Below the pieces are notes generated by a model. It was not told the DNA's origin. It ran no database searches and was given only the letters and a program-made list of their open reading frames with translations. DNA of 64,000 nt, taken from Dermatophilaceae bacterium Sec6.4 (lineage in GTDB: Bacteria > Actinomycetota > Actinomycetes > Actinomycetales > Dermatophilaceae). The stretch is taken from assembly GCA_039636865.1 (NCBI GenBank), contig CP144172.1, positions 1,612,001 through 1,676,000 of the forward strand, read 5' to 3'. Positions 17,225 through 25,719 of this stretch are shown in pieces (positions within the stretch are counted from its first letter, which is position 1; every line of letters begins with the position of its first letter). Position numbers and translations under genes: made by a program.

Positions 17225-18705
17225 CTGAGCAGCCGATCGTCGCTGATCACCGCCGCCCATTCGGTACAGCGGACGGCACCACCTTCTTGTCGGTCTATGC
17301 GTTTCTGCTTTTTGCAGTGCCATCGCGGCTGATTTTCAAACCTCTGGGAGGCGCCGGAACACCGGCTGCGCTGATAGGTCTGCTGGGTGTGTTGTGGTGG
17401 TTGTGGCAACGACTTCACGGCTCTGGACCGCGCCGATCGTTCGGGCCGGTAGGTCGGTGCATGTTGGTTTTTTTCTGCGCAGTGATCGCCAGCTTTGTTG
17501 CAGCGATGACGCGGGTCATCAGCTCCGGTGAAATTACCGGCGCCGAACAAAGCATTCTCGGCTTGTTGGGCTGGATGGGCGTCCTGTTCGTCGCTATCGA
17601 CGGCATCGGTTCCTGGTCACGACTTCAGGTACTACTTCGCAGGGTGTCGCTCCTGGTCGGGTTCGAAGCGCTGGTGGGGATCATCCAGTTTGCAGCAGGG
17701 AAGTCCTTCGTCGACGGACTTCATGTTCCCGGGCTCACCTGGAACGCGCCCGTCCAGATAACGGCTCGTGACGGTTTTTTTCGGCCGGCAGGCACTGCGA
17801 CGCACCCGTTGGAGTTCGGGTTGGCGATTTCAGTACTCCTGCCAATTGTTCTTTTCGTTGCTTTCGACCCGGAGACAGGTGGCCGCATACGGCGGTGGTT
17901 CCCGGTATCGGCATTGTGTCTGGCGATTCCGATTTCGATCTCTCGCTCGGCGATCATCGCCACGGCGGTGGTGCTGGTGATTATTTTTCCGATCTGGTCC
18001 CGGCGAGCCCGTTACGCCGCACTAGCCGGTGGCTGCGCCCTGCTGGGTGGGATGTATCTGGTCCTGCCGAAGTTCTTCGGGGCGATCCAGGGTTTGTTCG
18101 TGGGGCTGTCGAACAACGCGAGTATCAGCTCCCGCACAGACAGTTACAGCATGGCGTGGGAATTTATCGTGCGTTCCCCGGTGGTGGGCCGCGGGTTGGG
18201 TACGTTCAACTCGGACTACCGAATTCTCGACAATCAGTACCTGGGGTTGATCATCGGGGTGGGCGTCCTCGGCGCCGGTATCTTTGTGGCCCTTTATCTG
18301 GTGGGTGCGTGGTGTGCGTGGCGCGTGTCATACCTGGCGGCTGATGAACCCATGCGAAATCTGGCACGGTCAGTGCTGGCGTCGATCGCGGCATCTGGAG
18401 TCTCCTACGCGTTCTTCGATGGGTTCGGCTTTCCGATGTTTGCCGGCATATCATTCTTATTGCTCGGTATCGCCGGACTTCTGTATCGGGAGGCCACGTT
18501 TCCCGACGCCGCCCTCGATCAGCGCAAGGGCCGACCTGCCGCCCGCCGTGCGCACACGGTGATGAAACCCTCCAGTGGCCCACGCCAGCGAAAGACTGAG
18601 AACAATCCACCGAGTGCCAGCACAACCGCTGCCTCCGGCCAGAAGGCAGCCGTGCCGAGGCCGGGCCACATAGGTGATCTGAGCATGACCAGATGCAGGC
18701 TGTAG
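17221..18705 (+). CDS. Wzy/O-antigen ligase-like polymerase
   Basis: The protein is about 494 residues with ten or more hydrophobic segments. A large extracytoplasmic loop carries the Wzy_C-type sequence SMAWEFIVRSPVVGRGLGTFNSDY, followed by NQYLGLIIGVGVLGAGIFVALY. It would polymerise flipped repeat units outside the membrane. It starts with GTG at 17221 overlapping the preceding gene. The last 60 residues after the final membrane segment are low-complexity and run antisense into the convergent acyltransferase gene (187 bp overlap). That suggests loss of an earlier stop, or a non-essential tail. Confidence 0.83.
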   Translation: MTEQPIVADHRRPFGTADGTTFLSVYAFLLFAVPSRLIFKPLGGAGTPAALIGLLGVLWWLWQRLHGSGPRRSFGPVGRCMLVFFCAVIASFVAAMTRVISSGEITGAEQSILGLLGWMGVLFVAIDGIGSWSRLQVLLRRVSLLVGFEALVGIIQFAAGKSFVDGLHVPGLTWNAPVQITARDGFFRPAGTATHPLEFGLAISVLLPIVLFVAFDPETGGRIRRWFPVSALCLAIPISISRSAIIATAVVLVIIFPIWSRRARYAALAGGCALLGGMYLVLPKFFGAIQGLFVGLSNNASISSRTDSYSMAWEFIVRSPVVGRGLGTFNSDYRILDNQYLGLIIGVGVLGAGIFVALYLVGAWCAWRVSYLAADEPMRNLARSVLASIAASGVSYAFFDGFGFPMFAGISFLLLGIAGLLYREATFPDAALDQRKGRPAARRAHTVMKPSSGPRQRKTENNPPSASTTAASGQKAAVPRPGHIGDLSMTRCRL

Positions 18706-19742
18706 CTGGTCAGTGACATCGCGCCGGCTCCACCTACGATCTGCCAGAACCTGGTAAACCGACGCGTGATCAGCAGGCTTGTTCCGATCATTGCGAGGGC
18801 GCATCCAGTTGTCTGCAGCAGGTCGAACGGAGTTGCTGAATGCGCAGCCTGAACTGTGAGCCACCACCAGGAACCAGTGGGAGTGCTCCCGGAGAACCCT
18901 GCAGACATTGCCGCCTGAAGCGCGGCCCACGACGGGTGATCGCCGCCGCCGCTCCAGGTCGACAGAAGCGCATTCTGGACCCGGGGTTGGCGGGTGATGA
19001 CATCGGATACGGCGGTGGAGAGAGTCGCGAGGAGGGCGCCGCTGATCAGGAGACGAATCGCGAGATCAGTGCGGTGCAGGTTCATCCGGCCGATGGCAAT
19101 TCCGACAAGTAGGAATGCTACCCAGGGGACTGCGGGGTAATCGCCGGTGAAACCGAAATAGGTTGCCAGGGTGAATGGATCCATCTGGCTCTGTTTGAGC
19201 CCGGAAGTATCCGGAAGGTGCGGGCGTATCTCTTGGCATATTGCCGGGACGATGATGGCCCAGCCGGTGGCGATGATCAGCAGCCGGCGGGGGGACAGGC
19301 CGAGGAAGGGAATACCGAGAAGAAAGAGGACCCCGTAATAGGGCAGAATGACACCCAGCCCGTTGTTGTGCAGCTTTTCCAGACCCAGGCCGAGCACTGT
19401 GATCAGCGCGGCTCGAACGACGAGACCGCGGCTGGCTTGCAGCCGGGCCCTCCCCACAACGGCTGTACGGCCGCCGCTCATCAGGGCAAGACTTGTGCCG
19501 GCGAGGACCGCGAAAAGGCCGGACGCCCTTCCGGCGACGAGTGTCTGCTGCCATGGCACCCGCCCGTCGACAAACTTGGGCAGAATGTGCGCCGCCATCA
19601 TCGCGAGCACTGCAACACACCTGGCGATATCGAGCCCGACGAGCCGGATCTGATCCTCACGTCCAGTTCGCCGCCACTGCCTGAGCACATCGGCCACCGC
19701 GCCACGACCGGGCAGTTGGCGGGTCGGAGCCATTACAGACAC
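18519..19742 (-). CDS. DUF1624/heparan-alpha-glucosaminide N-acetyltransferase-like membrane protein
   Basis: The protein is about 407 residues with around ten membrane segments. It begins RLVGLDIARCVAVLAMMAAHILPKF, the typical first helix with a conserved His in membrane-bound acetyltransferases of the DUF1624/DUF418 type. RASGLFAVLAGTSLALMSGGR and the Tyr-Ser-Leu-His block SLTSYSLHLVMLRSP also fit. Such proteins acetylate sugars across the membrane, here plausibly the locus A polysaccharide. GTG 19742 or ATG 19733 could be the start. Its 3' end overlaps the polymerase gene by 187 bp in the opposite direction. Confidence 0.8.
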   Translation of the reverse strand: MSVMAPTRQLPGRGAVADVLRQWRRTGREDQIRLVGLDIARCVAVLAMMAAHILPKFVDGRVPWQQTLVAGRASGLFAVLAGTSLALMSGGRTAVVGRARLQASRGLVVRAALITVLGLGLEKLHNNGLGVILPYYGVLFLLGIPFLGLSPRRLLIIATGWAIIVPAICQEIRPHLPDTSGLKQSQMDPFTLATYFGFTGDYPAVPWVAFLLVGIAIGRMNLHRTDLAIRLLISGALLATLSTAVSDVITRQPRVQNALLSTWSGGGDHPSWAALQAAMSAGFSGSTPTGSWWWLTVQAAHSATPFDLLQTTGCALAMIGTSLLITRRFTRFWQIVGGAGAMSLTSYSLHLVMLRSPMWPGLGTAAFWPEAAVVLALGGLFSVFRWRGPLEGFITVCARRAAGRPLR

Positions 19743-20155
19743 GGCGGAAGACTACGTCGCGTCCGGCCGTCCGGGGTGGGTATGCCCAGGGGTTGCCGTC
19801 CACTGCAATAAAGCGGCTTTACCCTCAGTGCCCGGCAGGTGGCGCCCAGCTCGCTCTCTTGGTGTCGATCCCGCGCAAAGACGGGGTTTTGCCCCCGCTC
19901 AACCAGGAAAAACGGCTGCTTTCGGTGCGGCGCCGGCAGCGCGAGACGGTCAGCGGTTAGTCAATTTTCAGTAAAGGGCAGACATTCAAAAGGTAAAGCG
20001 GTACGTTCTCGAAAAGGCCGAAGAAGAGACCTGCGAGGGGTCATAACCCCTCGCACCAGATGGGTCTCGCAACATCGACGCGCCAGTCCAGTCCGCCCCC
20101 GAATCACGACGGGCCTGCGGTGTCATTTCAGTTTGCGACCTGCTGAGGGGCCTCA
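19743..20155. other. 413 bp intergenic region with stem-loops, no gene seen
   Basis: This gap separates the divergent acyltransferase and ATP-grasp genes. I see no credible coding frame. It holds a perfect 8-bp stem at 20033-20040 and 20047-20054 (GCGAGGGG / CCCCTCGC, loop TCATAA), without a T-run. A CCCG...CGGG hairpin lies near 19872-19888 and a GC-rich stem near 19925-19945. The length and predicted structure suggest a long 5' leader for one of the two genes. I could not match it to a riboswitch class I know. Confidence 0.4.
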
Positions 20156-21169
20156 ATGTCACAGGATCATCCGCACCCACGCCAGGTGCGACAACGTCTG
20201 CAGCTCGCGGTAGAGAATCGTAGCATTCTCGTCACCGGCGCCGGCGGGTCCGCCGGACGCGCTCTCGTGGAGCAATTGGTTGCTCGGGGACTCGAGGTCC
20301 ACTGCGCCGACAGCCAACCGATGAGCACCTCGGCGTTCGCGTTCCACCTGATGCCTGACCCGGCGAACCCGAGCTTCCTACCCTCCCTGGCCAGGATCGT
20401 TCAGCGCTACGGCATCGACCTCGTCATACCCGCGAGCGGTGACTCTCTGCCGGCGATCTCGGTCGCCCGCCTGTCACTCGGCGTCGATGTCGTCGTGCCG
20501 GGACCGGGGCCGACCGGCACGGCACACGACCGACTGCTGACGGCGTGGAGCCTGTGGTCGCACGGTGTGGCGGTTCCCGACTTCGGCGTGCCGAGTGACT
20601 TCGCCAACGCTGACGCGGCGCTCGAAATGATGGGCGGGCAGCTGACGCTGCGCTCGCGGTGGGCCAGTGGGGGGCGATCGGCAACGGTCCTCAACGCATC
20701 GCAAGACCTGGACTGGTCGGCGATGAGCGATGACTGGTTCGTGCAGCGGTTCGTACCCGGTACCGGATACTCCGTCGTTGTCTATCGGCCGATCGACGGA
20801 AAGGGCCGACTGACAACGGTGTTGGAGGAGTTCGTCCAGGAGGACGGTACGAGCACGGCGACCCGGGTGAACGAAGGTGACGCAGTCGGGGTTGAACGAG
20901 TCGCGCAGGCTGCGGTCCGCGCTCTCGGACTGACCGGCCCCCTCGAGGTGGGCATCCGGTGCGGCGCGGATGGACTACCGGTGGTGCTCGACGTGAAGGC
21001 GTGCTTCGGGTCGCACTGTGGCTTGGTGCCAGAGGTGCTGGACGCGGTGCTGCGAGACCACCCCACGTCGACGCCGACTGGGGTCGGCCGTGACAGCACC
21101 GACGGTTTGACGCCAGGTTCGCCCGGCGGAGTGCTGAATCGCGCGGCGCGCAGGGGGGCAGTGCGATGA
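20156..21169 (+). CDS. ATP-grasp (PylC/CarB-like) ligase family protein
   Basis: The 337-residue protein has an N-terminal Rossmann-type pre-ATP-grasp domain (SILVTGAGGSAGRALVEQLVARG, about 23-45). An ATP-grasp core follows: a basic strand (LTLRSRWASGGRSA), DWFVQRFVPGTGYSVVVY and the metal-binding segment LEVGIRCGADGLPVVLDVKACFGSH. In this last segment the usual Glu-x-Asn of ATP-grasp enzymes reads Asp-Val-Lys, so activity is not assured. Related enzymes join a carboxylate to an amine through an acyl-phosphate. It overlaps the following gene by ATGA (21166-21169), so the two are translationally coupled. Confidence 0.72.
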   Translation: MSQDHPHPRQVRQRLQLAVENRSILVTGAGGSAGRALVEQLVARGLEVHCADSQPMSTSAFAFHLMPDPANPSFLPSLARIVQRYGIDLVIPASGDSLPAISVARLSLGVDVVVPGPGPTGTAHDRLLTAWSLWSHGVAVPDFGVPSDFANADAALEMMGGQLTLRSRWASGGRSATVLNASQDLDWSAMSDDWFVQRFVPGTGYSVVVYRPIDGKGRLTTVLEEFVQEDGTSTATRVNEGDAVGVERVAQAAVRALGLTGPLEVGIRCGADGLPVVLDVKACFGSHCGLVPEVLDAVLRDHPTSTPTGVGRDSTDGLTPGSPGGVLNRAARRGAVR

Positions 21170-22746
21170 GTTGGGTTCCGGGACGCGGCCGTCCGGTCAC
21201 TATGCCGTACGACTTCACACCGTTGCGCGGTCGCAGCGTCGACCCACAGGCACGCATCGCGTGGCTGCTGCGGATCAACAGACTTGCGATAGCACCCGGC
21301 CCCGCCGGCCAGTTCCTGCAGATGCTGCGGGCCCAGGGCTGCACCCTTGGCCCCAGCACCCTGTGTCGATACGAAACCGGCGCTGAGCGTGTCCCGCTCG
21401 CGGTGGTCCGCGCCTATGAAGCGGCGTTGAACCTGCCTGCCGGACACCTGGTCGGGGTCGTGTGCGGCATCGACCGGATGTTTGGACCAGCCCTCGCGCC
21501 GGAGGCTCCTTTGCCGATATCGCGTGCGCGGCTCAGCGAGGCGCTCGGCGACTGGGAGACCCGGGTGCCCGCAGGCACCATGCGCGGCGCCGATTGGATC
21601 CAGGCGGCCGACGTCATCACGCGACCGACCGGGCCGGTGCTTCTGCCATCGGTGCTGAACGGATGGGTGGATCAACTGCTGTCCGAGGCGATGCGATCGG
21701 TTCATCACGCGTTGACGACCCGGATGCACGCCATCGGCTTGTTGCTGGCCGATCGTGATGCCGGCCGGATTCTGGTCGATTCGGTAGAGCGTGTCTCCTC
21801 GGCGCAGGGAGCGCGGAACTGCATCAACATCGTGGCCATCCTCGGTAACAGCACCGACCCTGTCGTGCTCCGCTGGCTGGTCGGTCTCTTCGAGCGGTCC
21901 GATGGCGAGCAGCAGTTGGGTGCGGCGTACGGGCTGCTCACCTCGATCTGTCGCGGCACGCTTCCCGGCGATCTCGTGCCCGCAGTCACTCGCGCCGTGA
22001 TGGACGCTGCCGGCGACGGGATGGATCGCGGCCGGCCCGCGTTCATGTTGGCGCAGCGGATGTCGGCGGGGCTCACCCAGCAGGTCGTGGCCAGACTGGG
22101 TCAGTACCCGGCGCCTACCGCAGTGGGTGCCCGGGTGCAGAGCCCGGCCGCGCTGAGTAGCTACCGGGTTGCCGCACTGCGGGAGTCCGGGCTGGACGAC
22201 CCGATGCTGGATCGGCTGCTGCGCGAGGCGTTGTCCCCCGATTTCGTGGAGCGGCAACACCATGCGCTGTTGATGCTGGCAGCCACTCCCTATCGGGATG
22301 TGCTGGCTGATGTCGCCGTCAAGCAGATGGCTAACCCGACCGAGCCGTATGCAGCGCAAGCGGCGGCACACGTTCTCATCTACCTGGCGCGCCCTGAACA
22401 GAGCCGACACCTTGTCGAGTTGATGGTCACCTCGGGAAACCGTTACTCATTGCTGCAGGCCCTCGCCAACGCCGGGGGCGTTCCCGACGAGGTCGACCTG
22501 GCCGCGCTGGCAGACGACCCGGCGCTGGCACCGGCGGCAGTATTCGCCGCCGGTATGAGCAACCATCCGGATCTGCAGTGGTTCCAGACCAATCCGAGCC
22601 TTGCGGGCAGCGAAGTGCAGTGCGTTGCCACGTGGTGGGGCCGCGCGGGCTCGCGCATCACCGATGTCGCGCAAGCGTCGCAGAGCGACCGCCTGGTTGA
22701 TGTCGAGCAAGGAGCGCGGAGCGACCGCCTGATTCTGGCGGGGTGA
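21166..22746 (+). CDS. HTH-domain plus alpha-helical (HEAT-like) repeat protein, function unknown
   Basis: The 526-residue soluble protein. Around residues 20-90 it has an XRE-like region: ARIAWLLRINRL, then GCTLGPSTLCRYETGAERVP, then VRAYEAALNLPAGHLVGVV. This reads like helices 2-3 of a lambda-repressor-type HTH. The remaining 430 residues are mostly amphipathic helices resembling HEAT/ARM repeats. I do not recognise the family. It sits in a tight run with an ATP-grasp gene before it and a lipase gene after it, both overlapping by 4 bp. It could be a regulator or a scaffold. Near the 3' end the stretch SDRLVDVEQGARSDRLILAG contains a short internal duplication. Confidence 0.65.
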   Translation: MSWVPGRGRPVTMPYDFTPLRGRSVDPQARIAWLLRINRLAIAPGPAGQFLQMLRAQGCTLGPSTLCRYETGAERVPLAVVRAYEAALNLPAGHLVGVVCGIDRMFGPALAPEAPLPISRARLSEALGDWETRVPAGTMRGADWIQAADVITRPTGPVLLPSVLNGWVDQLLSEAMRSVHHALTTRMHAIGLLLADRDAGRILVDSVERVSSAQGARNCINIVAILGNSTDPVVLRWLVGLFERSDGEQQLGAAYGLLTSICRGTLPGDLVPAVTRAVMDAAGDGMDRGRPAFMLAQRMSAGLTQQVVARLGQYPAPTAVGARVQSPAALSSYRVAALRESGLDDPMLDRLLREALSPDFVERQHHALLMLAATPYRDVLADVAVKQMANPTEPYAAQAAAHVLIYLARPEQSRHLVELMVTSGNRYSLLQALANAGGVPDEVDLAALADDPALAPAAVFAAGMSNHPDLQWFQTNPSLAGSEVQCVATWWGRAGSRITDVAQASQSDRLVDVEQGARSDRLILAG

Positions 22747-24137
22747 GCGACGCTGGATTCCTGCACCCCGGCGGGCTACTGGCGGGTACGTTGGGACCGA
22801 TGATCCGTGACGAGGAGACTTCGGCGACCCCGTGGGCCGATGCAGCAGACGGTTCGAACGACGCAGGCCCCGCCTCCGACGACGCCGCACGCCAGGCGGG
22901 GACTGTTGTTCGTGCCGTGACGGGAGCGTTGCATGACACGCACGGCGCAGCAGCGACGAGGGCGTTCGCGAAAGCCCGCCGCAACCTCGGCCCGATCGTG
23001 ACGCCGGTGGAGTTCGTGCACGACCAGATCCTGCGGACGACGTACGGGGCGGCCGCCGTGGCGCTGGAAGGGATCGCCGACGCTGCGGGCGAAGGAGCGA
23101 TCAAAGCCGCAGAAGCAACCCGCGCAACGTCCTTCGGTCGCTCGACGAGTCGTTACTCCGGGGAAGTGCTGGCCTTCGTGCACGGCTTCAACGGTGACCG
23201 GATCGCCGCAACGAACGCGCCGTTGTCCTATTCGATGTCCTTGCGGCGTGCCGGACGCCGGGTGTCCGCGACCGTCGATGGGCTGGCGAGCGCCTACCCC
23301 GACGCCCGCCCGCAGCTGGTCATTTTCCTGCACGGCCTCATCGGCACCGAACAGATGTGGAAGCGGCACGCCGACCGTGATGACGAAGGTCGCCGGCTCA
23401 GTTACGGGCGACGCCTGGAATCGCTCGGTGAGCACTCCGCGCTGTGGGTGCGCTACAACACGGGCCTGCGGATCGCCACCAACGGGCAAGATCTCGCGGC
23501 TCTGCTGGACGACGTGGTGCAGAACTGGCCGGTGCCCGTCGAACGCGTGGTGCTGGTGGGCCATTCGATGGGCGGCCTGGTGACCACCAGTGCTCTGCTG
23601 CAGTGGCGCCCACCGGCGACCTGGGCTCCGCTGGTGACCGACCTGATCACGCTGGGCACGCCGTATCACGGCTCGCCGATCGAACAGGGCGCCAACTTCG
23701 TCGCGGAGCGGTGCGCCGCCTACAGCGGCACCAGGTGGCTCAGCGAGGTGATCCAGTTCCGCAGCGAAGGCATCAAGGACCTGCGACCGGGGGGCAACCT
23801 CTTCCTGGCCGACACGGGCGCAGCAGAACCCGGCGCAGCAGAACCCGGCGCAGCAACACTGGACGCAGCAATACCGGACGCGGCCCAGTGGCGACAACTG
23901 CTGGACCCGCAGCTGACCGTGCGACACCTCGCGATCGCGGGTGTGCTGACCAAGGATCCGCATTCACGCCTCGGGCGGATCATCGGCGACGGGGTCGTGT
24001 TGCGGGCCAGCGCGCGCGGCGGAATGGACAGCGATCTGAGCACGTCCATCATGATGGGCGATATGAGCCACAACGACCTGGTCAATCATCCGCTGGTCTA
24101 CCGGGTTATCGCGGACTTCCTAGGAGTGCCCTCATGA
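22743..24137 (+). CDS. Lipase/PGAP1-like alpha/beta hydrolase
   Basis: The 464-residue protein has the nucleophile elbow GHSMGG at 273-278 (Ser275), an oxyanion region LVIFLHGLIGTEQMW and LITLGTPYHGSPIE after the elbow. A late MGDMSHNDLVNHPLVYRV presumably supplies the catalytic His. The first 100 residues are helical and contain repeated VHDQILRTTYGAAAVALEG-type amphipathic stretches. A lineage-specific five-residue repeat (GAAEP) lies at about 359-383. It starts with GTG 22743 overlapping the previous stop and ends overlapping the HAD-PlsC gene. Likely an esterase or lipase acting on acyl lipids, consistent with the neighbouring acyltransferase. Confidence 0.82.
   Translation: MSDAGFLHPGGLLAGTLGPMIRDEETSATPWADAADGSNDAGPASDDAARQAGTVVRAVTGALHDTHGAAATRAFAKARRNLGPIVTPVEFVHDQILRTTYGAAAVALEGIADAAGEGAIKAAEATRATSFGRSTSRYSGEVLAFVHGFNGDRIAATNAPLSYSMSLRRAGRRVSATVDGLASAYPDARPQLVIFLHGLIGTEQMWKRHADRDDEGRRLSYGRRLESLGEHSALWVRYNTGLRIATNGQDLAALLDDVVQNWPVPVERVVLVGHSMGGLVTTSALLQWRPPATWAPLVTDLITLGTPYHGSPIEQGANFVAERCAAYSGTRWLSEVIQFRSEGIKDLRPGGNLFLADTGAAEPGAAEPGAATLDAAIPDAAQWRQLLDPQLTVRHLAIAGVLTKDPHSRLGRIIGDGVVLRASARGGMDSDLSTSIMMGDMSHNDLVNHPLVYRVIADFLGVPS
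23817..23891 (+). repeat. 15-bp tandem repeat inside the lipase gene
   Basis: Five consecutive 15-base units (two identical copies of GGCGCAGCAGAACCC, then diverging copies) encode GAAEP-GAAEP-GAATL-DAAIP-DAAQ. The array is in frame and sits in a surface linker between conserved blocks, so copy number could vary without breaking the protein. Confidence 0.85.
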
Positions 24138-25576
24138 CCGGTGCAGCGTTCTTCGATCTCGACCGCACCTTGCTGCACGGTGCCTCCGGGCCGATCATCA
24201 CCGACGCGCTACGGGCGGCCGGGCTGGTGAGCGGTTCCAAACTGCCCGGCGAGGGCCTGTTGTACGGGGTGTTCAACCGGTTCGGCGAGACACTTCCGTC
24301 GATGTTCCTGGCGCGCAACGCCACCCTGGTGGCTCGAGGCAAACGCGAGGGGGCCTTCGACGAAGCGGCCGAGCTCGCCGCGCAGGGCCTACTGCAGATG
24401 GTCGAGCCCTTCGCGCACCTGACCATCGAGCAGCATCGTGCCGCAGGCCGAAAAGTGGTCCTGGCGACCACCACCCCCCGGCATCTGATCCAACCGCTGG
24501 TCGACCTGCTCGGGCTGGACGACGTGATCGCCACCGAATACTCCGTGGACGCGGGCACGGGTCGGTACGACGGCGGCATCGACGGGCCGTTCGTCTGGTC
24601 CACGGGCAAATTGGCCGCCGTACGCGGCTGGGCGCGGGCCCATGACATCGATCTGGGTGAATCGTTCGCCTACTCCGATTCGATCTACGACCTACCGCTG
24701 CTCTCCGCTACCGGTCACCCGCACGCGGTCAACCCCGACCCGCGCCTGCTGGCGGTCGCGACGCTGCGGCGCTGGCCGGTGCTGCACTTCGACACCTCGC
24801 CCGGTGTCGCGAAGGTGCCGGTGATCGGGATGGAGTGGCAGCGCCTGGGTCAGTTGATGGCCCGGCCCGAGGCCTTCCCCTACGCCCGGTTCGAGATCCT
24901 CGGAGCCGAGAACGTCCCCGCACATGGCGCCGCGCTGCTGGCGGCCAACCATCGCAGTTACTTCGATCTACCAACCATGCTGATGGCAATGGGGCGCACC
25001 GGGCGCACCGCGCGGTTCATGGCCAAGCAGGAGATCTTCGACGTGCCGGTGGTCGGTCAGCTGATCTCCGGAGCGGGCGGCATCCCGGTGGATCGCGACA
25101 GCCGCGAGCCCGGAGCGCCGGACCCCATGACATCTGCGGAGTTGGCGCTGAGCGGCGGTGAGATCGTCGGGGTGATGCCGCAGGGCACCATCCCGCGCGG
25201 ACCGGACTTCTTCTCCACCAACCTGGTGGGCTACCCCGGTATCGGCCGGCTCGCGATCGCTACGCGGGTACCGGTCATTCCGTGTGCGATCTGGGGGACC
25301 GAGCAGGTCTGGCCGCGCGCGTCCAAGGTCCCGCAGATCCTGAACTACCGGCATCCGCCGCAGATCACTGTCAGGTTCGGCGAGCCGGTGCAGCTGAAGT
25401 ACCGGTCCGCCGCCGCCGACACCGATCGGGTGATGAAGGCGATCGCGGCGTTGTTGCCGTCCGAGGCCCGTAGTAAGCGTCGCCCCACCATGGAGCAGCT
25501 CGCCTCGACCTACCCCGACGGCAAGGTTCCGGGGTACGACCGCTGGTTCGCACGCGACGGTCACAGCCAGGATTGA
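24134..25576 (+). CDS. HAD-IB phosphatase fused to 1-acyl-glycerol-3-phosphate acyltransferase (PlsC)
   Basis: The 480-residue fusion. Residues 1-230 form a HAD-IB domain: FFDLDRTLLHG (6-16) with the Asp-x-Asp nucleophile pair, LATTTPRHL and FAYSDSIYDLPLL. Residues 240-460 form the PlsC domain: AANHRSYFDLPT with the NHx4D motif at 272-278, GGIPVDRDSR, and MPQGTIPRG in place of the usual PEGT. It resembles M. tuberculosis Rv2483c in design. Expected role: acylation of lysophosphatidate, with a phosphatase step supplied by the HAD part. ATG 24134 overlaps the lipase stop (ATGA). Confidence 0.9.
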   Translation: MTGAAFFDLDRTLLHGASGPIITDALRAAGLVSGSKLPGEGLLYGVFNRFGETLPSMFLARNATLVARGKREGAFDEAAELAAQGLLQMVEPFAHLTIEQHRAAGRKVVLATTTPRHLIQPLVDLLGLDDVIATEYSVDAGTGRYDGGIDGPFVWSTGKLAAVRGWARAHDIDLGESFAYSDSIYDLPLLSATGHPHAVNPDPRLLAVATLRRWPVLHFDTSPGVAKVPVIGMEWQRLGQLMARPEAFPYARFEILGAENVPAHGAALLAANHRSYFDLPTMLMAMGRTGRTARFMAKQEIFDVPVVGQLISGAGGIPVDRDSREPGAPDPMTSAELALSGGEIVGVMPQGTIPRGPDFFSTNLVGYPGIGRLAIATRVPVIPCAIWGTEQVWPRASKVPQILNYRHPPQITVRFGEPVQLKYRSAAADTDRVMKAIAALLPSEARSKRRPTMEQLASTYPDGKVPGYDRWFARDGHSQD

Positions 25577-25605
25577 CGTCCTCTTCACGGGGGATTTCAA
25601 CCGCG

Positions 25606-25627
25606 TCAAGGTGAACATCGGATGAAC
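25606..25627 (-). promoter_or_regulatory. Candidate PHO box (PhoP-type direct repeats) upstream of pit
   Basis: Read on the minus strand, two adjacent 11-base direct repeats occur: GTTCATCCGAT (25617-25627) and GTTCACCTTGA (25606-25616). This is the arrangement and core (GTTCAYC) of actinobacterial PhoP binding sites. It lies about 93 bp upstream of the phosphate transporter ATG and just after the HAD-PlsC stop. That position is suitable for phosphate-dependent control of the pit operon. Confidence 0.5.
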
Positions 25628-25719
25628 GCCGAAGGTCCGTTGCGTTCCCGCAGGTCACGGCGTTTGGTCGGGACCAAGGTAACTGGACGCCGCGCCCAGG
25701 TGCACCTCACACTGTCGCT

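Noticed and set aside
20782..22410. 542-codon minus-strand open frame
   Set aside because: Shadow of the ATP-grasp and HTH genes, with Arg/His/Gln-rich composition typical of antisense translation.
22776..23963. 395-codon minus-strand open frame
   Set aside because: Antisense of the lipase gene, no known motif; the lipase has a clear GHSMGG motif and coupling to its neighbours.
23444..24133. Long upstream extension of the HAD-PlsC frame
   Set aside because: It runs inside the lipase gene in another frame and is Arg/Gly/Pro-rich; the HAD motif begins right after ATG 24134.
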